A stretch of DNA of 8,172 bases, taken from the NCBI GenBank assembly GCA_025363325.1, contig JANYEF010000162.1, forward strand, positions 1-8,172. Direction: 5' to 3'. Position numbers and translations under genes: made by a program. Position 1 is the first letter of the stretch. Each line of letters opens with the position of its first letter. Origin of the DNA: Nitrospira sp. (lineage in GTDB: Bacteria > Nitrospirota > Nitrospiria > Nitrospirales > Nitrospiraceae). Below the pieces are notes generated by a model. The model was not told the origin of the DNA. It searched no databases and saw only the letters and a program-made list of their open reading frames with translations. Positions 1 through 6,316 of this stretch are shown here, piece by piece.

Positions 1-102
1 ATCGTGGATCGCGCGTTACAGAAAGAGTTGCCTCACCGCTATCGGCGCGCGGAAGAATTCGCGGTCGAGCTCCGTGCCTGTCTGCAGAGTCTTGCGGCCT
101 GA
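1..102 (+). CDS. C-terminal end of a probable Ser/Thr protein kinase (partial)
   Basis: An open frame enters from the left edge and stops with TGA at 100-102. The 33 visible residues (IVDRALQKELPHRYRRAEEF, then AVELR) match the last helix of the Hanks-type kinase fold, where bacterial PknB-like kinases have 'RAL.K.P..RY.SA.E....L'. Only this end of subdomain XI is visible, so no catalytic residue can be checked. The protein stops soon after the kinase fold, with no membrane segment or PASTA repeats on its C-terminal side. A PP2C phosphatase begins 27 bp downstream in the same reading frame and an FHA protein follows, the classic partners of such a kinase, which strengthens the call. An unrelated helical C-terminus remains possible because so little is visible. 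Confidence 0.7.
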   Translation: MVDRALQKELPHRYRRAEEFAVELRACLQSLAA

Positions 103-129
103 GCGAGGTGTTATCTGGCCTTCGAGCAA

Positions 130-930
130 TTGCATAGTGCCAAATCCGATACCGGCCTCAAACGACCGCATAACGAGGATCGCTTTGTGGTCGACCCTCC
201 GCTCGGACTCTATGTCGTCTGTGACGGCATGGGCGGCGGCAACGCCGGCGAGATTGCCAGCGCCCTCGCAGTCGAGGCGATTTACGCGCATCTGACCGAG
301 GCAGCCAAGAACCCAGACATGCCGCTGATCGGCCCCTGCGATGCCACGGTGTCTGCACTCGCCAATCATCTCGCCAGTGCGATTCGTGGAGCGAACGATG
401 TCGTTCGTCGCGAGTCATGGAGCAGGCCTGACTATGCCGGGATGGGTACCACCGTGGTCGCCGCACTGCTCCATGAGGCGCTGCTCACAATCGCTCATGT
501 CGGAGACAGCCGGCTCTACCTCGTTCGAGACGGGACAATCCAAGCCCTCACCACAGACCATTCCTGGGTCGCCGAACAGATCCTCAAGGGGGATATGACG
601 GAAGAAGAGGCCGAACGCTCCCCCCGCAGGAACATCGTGACGAGAGCCCTCGGCGTCGAGAGCAGCGTCGACGTGGAGCTGACGGAAGTTCCGGTCAAGG
701 GCGGAGACATGCTGTTGTTATGCTCAGACGGACTCACCCGTGGTGTCCGCCCGAACGACATTCTTCACATCCTCAGTGGATCGGAAGACCTCCCCACCAT
801 GTCCGATCGCCTCATCGCCATGGCGAATGAAGCCGGCGGCGATGACAACACGACCGTGGTCGTCGTGGCCTTGCGGGATGAACTGCAAGCCGGACTGTGG
901 GAACGGCTGAAAAAACGATTCGTGGCGTAG
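130..930 (+). CDS. PP2C-type (PPM family) Ser/Thr protein phosphatase
   Basis: This 266-aa cytoplasmic protein has about the usual length of a stand-alone bacterial PP2C (240-270 aa) and should dephosphorylate phospho-Ser/Thr proteins using two Mn/Mg ions. The family motifs appear in order: RPHNEDR at residues 12-18 (metal ligand D17), CDGMGGGNAGE at 31-41 (metal ligands D32, G33), GMGTT at 104-108, AHVGDSRLYLVRDG at 122-135, TDHSW at 142-146, CSDGL at 198-202 (metal ligand D200) and GGDDNTTVVVV from 236 (metal ligand D239). All expected metal ligands are present, so it is probably active. No membrane segment is visible. The start is TTG at 130, chosen because it places RPHNED about a dozen residues from the N-terminus as in the family. 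The ribosome site is weak (GAG at 124-126) and no ATG or GTG lies between the preceding stop and this codon. It sits between a kinase end and an FHA gene, probably one transcript, and would reverse that kinase's action. Confidence 0.95.
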   Translation: MHSAKSDTGLKRPHNEDRFVVDPPLGLYVVCDGMGGGNAGEIASALAVEAIYAHLTEAAKNPDMPLIGPCDATVSALANHLASAIRGANDVVRRESWSRPDYAGMGTTVVAALLHEALLTIAHVGDSRLYLVRDGTIQALTTDHSWVAEQILKGDMTEEEAERSPRRNIVTRALGVESSVDVELTEVPVKGGDMLLLCSDGLTRGVRPNDILHILSGSEDLPTMSDRLIAMANEAGGDDNTTVVVVALRDELQAGLWERLKKRFVA

Positions 931-964
931 CCAATCACAGGGACCTTGCACAGGAGGGAACATC

Positions 965-1681
965 ATGCCGGAGACTCTGCCACAACCAGTCACACTGCTC
1001 GTCAAGCTTCACGGGAAAAGCGCGCGGCACATCGAACTCACCCATGAGACATTGACGATCGGTCGGAAGGCCGACAATACCCTCGCGATCGAAGATCCCG
1101 CCGTCTCGGGGCATCATGCACGGATCGTGAAGATTCAGGCCGTCTTCTTTCTCGAAGACTTGAAGAGCACCAACGGCACCGCCATCAATGGCCAGCCGAT
1201 CACGCGCCACCAACTTCGTGACGGGGACTTGATCACCATCGGCCAACACCGGCTCGTCTTCCAAGAGAATGCGGTGGCCAGCACGATAGCGCCTACCCCA
1301 TTTGTCGACCTGGATCGAACCACGGTGCTCAGAGCAACGGGCCATACACCCGACGGACCGACGCTCACCGCCAAAGTCCTGATTGTTGCAGGTAAAACCG
1401 ATCGGTTGGAATACCCACTCACCAAACAGGTGAACGTCATTGGGTCACAAGACGGAGCGGTCATTCGGTTGACCGGCTGGTTTGCCCCAAAATCTGCGGC
1501 GACCATCGCCCGACGAGGCCACAGCTACTCCATCAGCCCTTCTCAGGGTGCGAAGTCTCTGCGCGTCAATGGCACGGACGTTGTGGGACAACAGGACCTG
1601 AAGGATGGGGACCAGATCGAGGTCGCGGGCGTGAAGCTGACGTTCTCTGTGGTCTCAGGAACCAAGAACACCTCTCGCTGA
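965..1681 (+). CDS. Double FHA-domain protein (second domain degenerate)
   Basis: A 238-aa soluble protein read from ATG at 965, with a strong ribosome site AGGAGGG at 952-958, 6 nt upstream. Residues about 10-100 form a canonical forkhead-associated domain that binds phosphothreonine peptides: G33-R34, S48-x-x-H51, then STNGT at 68-72 with N70, and a closing strand near 88-99. Residues about 137-235 look like a second FHA fold (VIGSQDG at 158-164, LRVNGTDV, LKDGDQIEVAG). Here the Gly-Arg and Ser-x-x-His positions are replaced, so it probably does not bind phosphothreonine in the usual way. The linker carries DRTTVLRAT (117-125), adjacent threonines in an acidic/basic setting that could be kinase targets. 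It lies 34 bp after the PP2C stop and is probably co-transcribed. The likely role is substrate or adaptor of the upstream kinase; the actual client pathway cannot be read from the sequence. Confidence 0.93.
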   Translation: MPETLPQPVTLLVKLHGKSARHIELTHETLTIGRKADNTLAIEDPAVSGHHARIVKIQAVFFLEDLKSTNGTAINGQPITRHQLRDGDLITIGQHRLVFQENAVASTIAPTPFVDLDRTTVLRATGHTPDGPTLTAKVLIVAGKTDRLEYPLTKQVNVIGSQDGAVIRLTGWFAPKSAATIARRGHSYSISPSQGAKSLRVNGTDVVGQQDLKDGDQIEVAGVKLTFSVVSGTKNTSR

Positions 1682-1692
1682 CGCCTATACGG

Positions 1693-2325
1693 CTATTTGA
1701 AGAAGAATGTGTCCTTCGGAAGAGCCTGATAGCATCGGTCGGAGACCTCCTGGGCATTTGATTGTAGGCACTGGAGGATTTGCCCGTTCCCAGGTTTGAC
1801 TGCTCTGCAAAACCGTTTGGCATCCTGGTCGCAAGCCGCCATCAACCGACTTCGATCTTCTTTCCACTTCACAAACCGCTCGTGCAATTGGCTTTGGCAC
1901 AGCGGCGGAAGTCGCTTGGCACGCTGTTGCAGACAGCGCGTGCGGACAGAACCGTCCGGAGAGTCGGGGCACAATTGTTCGATCTCGGCTTCGCATTTCA
2001 GACGGGAAGCCTGCAGCGCACGAGGATCCAACCGCGTCACGACCGGAAGTTCAACACTTGAGTCGCGCGACCGATCATCGTCAGACCTCGTGCTTGCTAC
2101 CTCGGAGGGCAGTGGAGGAGAGGTGGGAATGGTTAAATCCAGCGCGGGTGGCTCAGACAGGGGAGACGAAAGACCTGCCGCCTGCCGAGTCTCAGCAGGC
2201 ACCGCAGCCGATGACAACTCTTCTTGTGACGGGAAATTGGTGGCCACCGCCACCCACACGAGCCCAAGGCCCAGGATGGTAATTGCGCCTGCAATGATTC
2301 CGCTCGAAGACTGCTGCTGAGCCAT
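1693..2325 (-). CDS. Membrane-anchored protein with two GLG1-type Cys-rich repeats
   Basis: A 210-aa protein starting at ATG 2323-2325, with AGGGAG a few bases upstream supporting the start. A short polar N-terminus is followed by one hydrophobic segment (about residues 9-29), a Ser/Pro-rich low-complexity linker (about 32-98), and a basic Cys-rich domain (about 107-202). That domain holds two four-Cys units: C111-x7-C119-x11-C131-x11-C143 and C165-x7-C173-x12-C186-x11-C198. The second, with FC then NGQILQCL then C, closely fits the cysteine-rich repeat named after the animal Golgi protein GLG1 (Pfam PF00839). The even spacing suggests disulfides on the periplasmic side, with the hydrophobic segment acting as an uncleaved anchor or signal peptide. 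Its partners are unknown. It converges on the FHA gene with an 11-bp gap. Family resemblance is from memory of the pattern; topology is inferred. Confidence 0.85.
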   Translation of the reverse strand: MAQQQSSSGIIAGAITILGLGLVWVAVATNFPSQEELSSAAVPAETRQAAGLSSPLSEPPALDLTIPTSPPLPSEVASTRSDDDRSRDSSVELPVVTRLDPRALQASRLKCEAEIEQLCPDSPDGSVRTRCLQQRAKRLPPLCQSQLHERFVKWKEDRSRLMAACDQDAKRFCRAVKPGNGQILQCLQSNAQEVSDRCYQALPKDTFFFK

Positions 2326-2590
2326 GCTTGCTCCCTATCTGACCAGACCCAGCATAGGATAAGCCGTCAAAAAAATCGACGAATTATCGGGTTCTACCAG
2401 GAGCCTATCCGACATGGTGGCGCGCGATAAGCGCGAGGAGCGAGACGGGCGGGACTCGAAGTGCTGAGTTCTAAGTTCTGGGTTCTGAGTTGTCCGGAAC
2501 TAACTCAGAACTTAGAACTCAGCACTCAGAACCTCCCAGTGACTCAGCACTCAGCACTTCGAGTCCCGCCCGTCTCGCTTGAGTTGTGGG
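2326..2590. other. Intergenic region holding an inverted-repeat element
   Basis: This 265-bp gap separates two minus-strand genes. Positions 2439-2579 are an inverted-repeat element annotated separately. Next to it, 2421-2435 forms a small perfect hairpin, CGCGC-GATAA-GCGCG, which may belong to the same repeat. The stretch 2326-2420 should contain the promoter of the Cys-repeat gene, but I find no convincing -35/-10 pair on the minus strand. A TTTTTTT run (minus strand, near 2368-2375) lacks a good preceding stem, so I do not call a terminator. Confidence 0.6.
2439..2579. repeat. Long inverted-repeat element with heptanucleotide tandem core
   Basis: The outer arms 2439-2469 and 2549-2579 are perfect 31-nt inverted repeats (starting AGCGAGACGGGCGGGACTCG). 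Inside, 2461-2480 and 2506-2525 form a perfect 20-nt inverted repeat, and 2482-2491/2502-2511 a 10-nt one around TCCGGA. The interior is built of 7-bp units: TGCTGAG, TTCTAAG, TTCTGGG, TTCTGAG at 2462-2489, and the reverse-complement type CTCAGAA, CTTAGAA, CTCAGCA, CTCAGAA at 2504-2531, plus two CTCAGCA at 2543-2556. The nested arms overlap, so several folds compete. It begins 11 bp beyond the stop of the minus-strand 337-aa gene and could act as a strong 3' RNA hairpin. It resembles the heptamer STRR repeats of cyanobacteria in style, or a palindromic mobile element. There is no coding capacity. Confidence 0.9.
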
Positions 2591-3604
2591 CTAGTTGTCA
2601 GGGGTTTCGACGATGTGATTCTCGAACCTGGTGCAGCCCTCGGCGAGTAGCCGATTGGTCAACATTTCGCCAGGCCATTCGATGGGCAAATCGGCCGTGA
2701 AGATCCACACATCAGGAGAGGTCCACACGGGACCGTGGTCTTCAGGAAGTTCGGGATCGAACAGATCGGTCCAGACCGGCATGTACACGCCATTTCCACA
2801 TTGCGTATGGAGGTGTACGATCGTGCGGGCACGGACGAGCGGGTCCAGATCGCGCCAGACGGCCGCAGTCTCATCCGCCAGTCGGTGGAGCCGCACGGCA
2901 TTTTGCGCATCGAACATGGCATAGGCGGCGTAGACCGGTGCTTCGATCATATCGGGAGCCAGTGCCAACTCGGGACATTCCGCTACAAGGCCTTCAAGGA
3001 GGGCACGCCGATGCCGGTCCTCCAGTGAATCAGGCAGTCCCGAATCCGGCACTCCGATCAACTCAAAGAAGAGAAAGGCCGTATTTTCGACGGGTGGATA
3101 GAGCCGAGCAGCAATTGACGTGGTCCGCTGGGAATCCGCGACCGTGCTCAAATGTTCATTCAAGCCCTGGAGGCTGAGCGGCTCCAGCGTCGAATCGGTT
3201 AAGAGGCGCGACTCCACACGCACCACTGTCCCGGCAGAGAGCCGGAGATGTCGATGCAACAACTCCGCCGTCGCGACTGGGTCGATCTTGAGCTTGAGTG
3301 GATGGGCCAGATTCGCTTGGAGAGGAAGTTCCAAGGCCGCCATAATGGCATAGGACAGTTTTGCATCAGCCGGCCCATCGAGAATCACGGCGCAGGATGC
3401 CTCCGCGAGAAGATCGAAGAGCCATTCCGCCATGTCCTCATCCAATGCCGCCAGGACGGTTAAGAGATCATACTCCCGTCCCTGCTCCAAGAAGGCTTGC
3501 AGCGTATCGATCGCCGAATCGGTATCGCCATGGTCATGGCGCCGGGCATTGATCAAGTGAACGAGATCTCGTGTGAGGGGGTCGGGACGAGACCAACTCA
3601 ACAT
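2591..3604 (-). CDS. Hypothetical protein, 337 aa, family not recognised
   Basis: ATG at 3602-3604 is supported by AGGAG (minus strand, 3614-3618), 9 nt upstream. The 337-aa product has no signal peptide, membrane segment or cysteine cluster, so it is probably cytoplasmic. It is acidic and Leu/Ala-rich. The N-terminal half (about 1-100) looks helical, with 'VLAALDEDMAEWLFDLLAEA' around 50-70. The middle has a segment with 'LYPPVENTAFLFFELIGVP' around 168-186. The C-terminal ~70 residues are rich in Trp, Asp and Pro (PVWTDLFDPELPEDHGPVW, then DVWIFTADLPIEWPG). I do not recognise a catalytic motif. The helical N-terminus followed by a mixed domain vaguely recalls DUF2863-type proteins, but that is a weak impression. 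The start lies 127 bp after the yjbQ stop on the same strand, so co-transcription is possible but not evident. Confidence 0.85.
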   Translation of the reverse strand: MLSWSRPDPLTRDLVHLINARRHDHGDTDSAIDTLQAFLEQGREYDLLTVLAALDEDMAEWLFDLLAEASCAVILDGPADAKLSYAIMAALELPLQANLAHPLKLKIDPVATAELLHRHLRLSAGTVVRVESRLLTDSTLEPLSLQGLNEHLSTVADSQRTTSIAARLYPPVENTAFLFFELIGVPDSGLPDSLEDRHRRALLEGLVAECPELALAPDMIEAPVYAAYAMFDAQNAVRLHRLADETAAVWRDLDPLVRARTIVHLHTQCGNGVYMPVWTDLFDPELPEDHGPVWTSPDVWIFTADLPIEWPGEMLTNRLLAEGCTRFENHIVETPDN

Positions 3605-3661
3605 ATAGACAGACTCCTACCGCACAGCCGTGCATCACTGCAGTCCATGTTGCCAAACTTT

Positions 3662-3702
3662 CCCTGTGGTAGCAAGCGCTCCAACAATTTATTCCCACAG
3701 GG
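3662..3702. repeat. Imperfectly explained stem-loop downstream of yjbQ
   Basis: CCCTGTGG (3662-3669) and CCACAGGG (3695-3702) are perfect 8-nt inverted repeats around a 25-nt loop, in the 127-bp gap between the yjbQ stop and the next minus-strand gene. It starts about 30 nt beyond the yjbQ stop. There is no U-tract, so it is not a classical intrinsic terminator; it could be an operator, a 3' stabilising structure or chance. Confidence 0.35.
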
Positions 3703-3731
3703 TCCGGGATACCGATTGGATGACATCAGGC

Positions 3732-4145
3732 TCACGCTCCAATCACCTTCACCAACACGCGTTTCCGTCTGAGCCCATCGAACTCCCCGTAGAAAATTTG
3801 TTCCCAAGGGCCAAAGTCCAATCGGCCTTCGGTAATCGCGACGACAACTTCTCGCCCCATCAGCTGGCGCTTGATATGGGCATCGCCGTTATCTTCTCCC
3901 GTCTCGTTGTGCCGATAGGTTGCGTCCTGAGGGACCAGCCGGTCTAAGAATCGGTCATAGTCCTTGAGTAAGCCCGGTTCGTCATCATTAATATAGATGC
4001 TGGCCGTGATATGCATGGCATTGACCAGCACAAGCCCCTCTTGAACGCCGCTCTTCTTGACCGCCGCCGCTACCTGACGTGTGATGTTGAGGTAGGCGCG
4101 CCGCGTCTTCGTCTCGAACCAGAGCTCTTCACGATAGGATTTCAT
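3732..4145 (-). CDS. yjbQ: YjbQ/UPF0047 family protein (putative secondary thiamine-phosphate synthase)
   Basis: The 137-aa product matches the length of E. coli YjbQ (about 138 aa) and spans the whole single-domain fold. Family hallmarks are seen: N42-x-x-H45-ITASIYIND at 46-54, Y77-x-H79, the EDNGDAHIK block at 84-92 (E84, D85, N86, D88, H90), then L95-x-G97, EGRLDFGPWEQI at 106-117 and GEFDG at 120-124 near the C-terminus. The conserved His/Asp/Glu residues are thought to form a metal or ligand site. Some members show weak thiamine-phosphate synthase activity in vitro, but the true physiological role is unsettled, so the enzyme name should be taken lightly. The start at 4143-4145 has no clear Shine-Dalgarno sequence. 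The gene is divergent from nrdJ across a 111-bp gap. A weak minus-strand promoter candidate (TTGCAT, 18 bp, CAGAAT) lies in that gap. Confidence 0.92.
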   Translation of the reverse strand: MKSYREELWFETKTRRAYLNITRQVAAAVKKSGVQEGLVLVNAMHITASIYINDDEPGLLKDYDRFLDRLVPQDATYRHNETGEDNGDAHIKRQLMGREVVVAITEGRLDFGPWEQIFYGEFDGLRRKRVLVKVIGA

Positions 4146-4244
4146 GGTCGTCGGTCAGTGGGCGCTTATTCTGCCGAACTGAGCACTCAAGATGCAAGCC
4201 GCACCATCTCTCCCATATCATCGATCAATAGGCTGCTACCGGTA

Positions 4245-4250
4245 TATAAT
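4245..4250 (+). promoter_or_regulatory. -10 box TATAAT for leaderless nrdJ transcription
   Basis: A perfect TATAAT lies at 4245-4250, ending 6 nt before the ATG at 4257. A start site at the normal distance from this box would fall on or within a base of the A of the ATG. No Shine-Dalgarno sequence precedes the ATG. The -35 region (about 4222-4227, CGATCA) is poor, so an activator may help. Confidence 0.6.
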
Positions 4251-4256
4251 ATTCAT

Positions 4257-6029
4257 ATGTCCGTCAAGAAGACGATTACGCCCTCACGCCCGCCGCAATC
4301 TCCACGACTTCAACTTTCAGCCCATGCCAAAATCGTCCTCCGCGGGCGCTATCTGGCCAAGAACTCTGCGGGAACGATCGTCGAGACGCCGGCCCAGCTA
4401 TTCTGGCGCGTCGCGACCGATATCGCACAAGCTGAACGACTCTACCCCGCCGCCAGCTGGCTGCCCCACGCGGCCCAACGCTGGTACGACTGCATGGCCC
4501 GACTCGATTTTCTTCCCAATTCTCCCACACTGATGAACGCCGGGCGGCGCCTCCAGCAACTCTCCGCCTGTTTCGTCCTCCCGGTTGAAGACTCCCTGGC
4601 CTCCATTTATGACAGCCTGAAACATCAGGCGCTCATCCACCAATCGGGCGGCGGCACAGGATTCTCGTTTAGTCACGTGCGCCCTCACAACGACCGGGTC
4701 GCGTCGTCGAGCGGCGTGGCCTCAGGACCGATTTCCTTCATGCGCCTCTTCAACCTTTCGACAGACGTCATCAAACAAGGCGGGACCAGGCGCGGCGCGA
4801 ATATGGGCATCCTCCGTATCGACCACCCGGACATTCTCGACTTCATCGCGCTCAAACAAACGCCGACCGAGATGACGAACTTTAATCTGTCCGTCGGCGT
4901 CACCGATTCGTTCATGCAGGCCCTTGCACGCCGTCGCACCTATGCACTGATCGATCCCCACACCAGCACACCGAGCAGACGACTCCCGGCACAGCTTGTG
5001 TTCGATCGACTTGTCGAAGCAGCCTGGGAGAGCGGCGAACCTGGCTTAGTCTTTTTAGACACGATCAACCGGGCCAACCCCACCCCTCGCCTTGGCTCCA
5101 TCGAGTCGACCAACCCCTGCGGTGAACAACCGCTTCTGGCCTATGAATCCTGCACCCTCGGCTCCATCAATGTGGCCAACTTCGTCGCACGACCGCAGGC
5201 GCGACCCACCATCGACTTCGTCCGATTGGCCGAAACTATTTCCGTCGCCGTACGGTTCCTTGACAATGTCATCGATCGCAACCGCTTCCCGCTTCCCCAC
5301 ATCGAGCGCATGACGAAACAAACCAGAAAAATTGGCCTGGGCATCATGGGCTTCGCCGACTTACTGATCGCCCTCAATATCCCCTACAACTCCGAGGCTG
5401 CGCTCCACACGGCTGCGACTCTGATGGATTTCTTTCGATCTCGTGCCCATCTTGCTTCGGCAGGGCTGGCCGCCGATCGTGGAGTCTTTCCTGCCTATCG
5501 CGGCAGCCGGCTCCAGACGCTCCACCATCGGCATCGAAACGCGACCGTGACCACCATTGCACCGACTGGCAGCATCAGCCTCCTCGCCAACTGCTCGCCT
5601 GGCATTGAACCGTTATACGGCGTGCAGGAAGTCCGCCGCATCATGGACGGCGTCGTACTTACCTCGCTTCATCCAGCTTTCGTCCGCCGCGTACGCGCAC
5701 TCGGTCTCGATCTCGACTCACTCAGGCCCGACCTGGCGGCGCATCCTTCGATTCAACAGTTGACCCATGTTCCCGAAGAGCTCCGTCGACTGTTTGTCAC
5801 GGCGCATGATGTCTCACCCGAGCATCATGTGCGTATGCAAGCAGTGTTTCAGCGCTATAGCGACAGCGGAGTCTCGAAGACCATCAATTTGCCGGCCACG
5901 GCGACCAAAGCCGAGGTGGCAGCGGCCTTTCTACTCGCATACCAACTCGGATGCAAAGGCCTCACCGTCTATCGAGCGGGCAGTCGAGACAGACAAGTCA
6001 TTTCGTGTCATCCCTCGCATCCCTGCTGA
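4257..6029 (+). CDS. nrdJ: Adenosylcobalamin-dependent (class II) ribonucleotide reductase
   Basis: A 590-aa enzyme that reduces ribonucleotides to deoxyribonucleotides using a thiyl radical made with adenosylcobalamin. Signature segments: N-terminal NSPTLMNAG (88-96), first disulfide Cys C105 in LSACFVLP, GGGTGFSFS (131-139), QGGTRRGANMG (174-184), and the active-site loop STNPCGEQPL, giving N286, radical C288 and E290. The second disulfide Cys is C299 in ESCTLGSIN, 11 residues after C288 as in Thermotoga NrdJ. PTGSISLLANCSPGIEP follows later. I place the start at ATG 4257; the frame is open further upstream, but that part overlaps yjbQ antisense and has no family match. At 590 aa it is compact. 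It ends at CHPSHPC, so C584 and C590 may be the redox shuttle pair, while the Zn-binding CxxC tail seen in longer class II enzymes is absent. A mobile-looking repeat starts 3 nt after the stop. Confidence 0.96.
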   Translation: MSVKKTITPSRPPQSPRLQLSAHAKIVLRGRYLAKNSAGTIVETPAQLFWRVATDIAQAERLYPAASWLPHAAQRWYDCMARLDFLPNSPTLMNAGRRLQQLSACFVLPVEDSLASIYDSLKHQALIHQSGGGTGFSFSHVRPHNDRVASSSGVASGPISFMRLFNLSTDVIKQGGTRRGANMGILRIDHPDILDFIALKQTPTEMTNFNLSVGVTDSFMQALARRRTYALIDPHTSTPSRRLPAQLVFDRLVEAAWESGEPGLVFLDTINRANPTPRLGSIESTNPCGEQPLLAYESCTLGSINVANFVARPQARPTIDFVRLAETISVAVRFLDNVIDRNRFPLPHIERMTKQTRKIGLGIMGFADLLIALNIPYNSEAALHTAATLMDFFRSRAHLASAGLAADRGVFPAYRGSRLQTLHHRHRNATVTTIAPTGSISLLANCSPGIEPLYGVQEVRRIMDGVVLTSLHPAFVRRVRALGLDLDSLRPDLAAHPSIQQLTHVPEELRRLFVTAHDVSPEHHVRMQAVFQRYSDSGVSKTINLPATATKAEVAAAFLLAYQLGCKGLTVYRAGSRDRQVISCHPSHPC

Positions 6030-6032
6030 ACT

Positions 6033-6226
6033 TAGCCTGCATTATTCATGAGCGCTTCTGCTGCAATCGCCGATCCGCTGCTACGACGAGCCTTCGGCCA
6101 GCGGGCTCGCCACGCGGACCCTCACCGTACTGCACGAGTACGCCTCGGGTCCTCACGGCTCCGCGCGCCGATCTCGCAACGCGGCTCATCGATTTCGCGA
6201 CGAACCGTCATGAATAATGCGGGCTA
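6033..6226. mobile_element. MITE-like palindromic element with TA-bounded 19-bp terminal repeats
   Basis: The ends 6033-6051 (TAGCCTGCATTATTCATGA) and 6208-6226 are inverted repeats matching at 18 of 19 positions; the mismatch would be a T-G wobble in RNA. The outermost bases are TA at both ends, the target duplication typical of IS630/Tc1-mariner elements, though a palindromic TA could be chance. The 194-bp unit is GC-rich and carries internal hairpins: CGAGCC/GGCTCG (6087-6092, 6104-6109), and near its centre GGACCC/GGGTCC (6116-6121, 6147-6152) enclosing CGTACT/AGTACG (6126-6131, 6137-6142). The halves next to the ends also show partial complementarity, so the whole unit may fold as one long imperfect hairpin. 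No transposase is encoded, so movement would need one in trans. It lies between nrdJ and the next gene and could also act as a 3' RNA structure for nrdJ. Confidence 0.75.
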
Positions 6227-6256
6227 GCCGCTCGCAGGCGTAAATCCTCAACAAAA

Positions 6257-6285
6257 TTGACACCACTCGACGATGGTGATAGGTA
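6257..6285 (+). promoter_or_regulatory. Upstream promoter candidate P1 for the SH3-like gene
   Basis: TTGACA at 6257-6262 is a perfect -35 box. It is followed after 17 bp by TAGGTA (6280-6285) with a TGn extension (TG at 6277-6278). The -10 box itself is weak. Confidence 0.45.
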
Positions 6286-6287
6286 TT

Positions 6288-6316
6288 TTCACAGATAAGC
6301 CCACGTAGGATAGAAT
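6288..6316 (+). promoter_or_regulatory. Proximal promoter candidate P2 for the SH3-like gene
   Basis: TTCACA (6288-6293, one mismatch to the -35 consensus), exactly 17 bp, then TAGAAT (6311-6316, one mismatch to the -10 consensus). Transcription would start near 6323 and give a leader of about 15 nt, just enough for the ribosome site AGGGAGGT at 6325-6332. This is the better of the two candidates. Confidence 0.6.

Noticed and set aside
1682..1692. Shared terminator between the convergent FHA and Cys-repeat genes
   Set aside because: The gap is 11 bp and no GC-rich stem with a T-tract was found there or at either gene end.
1796..2320. 174-aa plus-strand open frame opposite the Cys-repeat gene
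   Set aside because: The minus-strand frame has a start signal, a membrane segment and ordered cysteine repeats; the plus frame is a low-complexity shadow.
2461..2560. Possible CRISPR-like array from the repeated CTCAGCA/TTCTGAG units
   Set aside because: Units are 7 bp and directly adjacent, with no unique spacers of 25-40 bp and no cas genes.
3598..3807. 69-aa minus-strand small gene between yjbQ and the 337-aa gene
   Set aside because: It overlaps both neighbours in another frame, lacks a ribosome site and shows no recognisable features.
4011..4256. Upstream in-frame extension of nrdJ by 82 residues
   Set aside because: It overlaps yjbQ on the opposite strand, has no family similarity and would bypass the TATAAT box; the ATG at 4257 gives a normal NrdJ N-terminus.
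4146..4256. Cobalamin riboswitch upstream of nrdJ
   Set aside because: Only 111 bp are available, no B12-box-like core is visible, and the promoter position implies no leader RNA.
5951..6217. 88-aa open frame running from the end of nrdJ through the palindromic element
   Set aside because: Its first third is an alternative frame of nrdJ and the rest is inverted-repeat sequence; no ribosome site.
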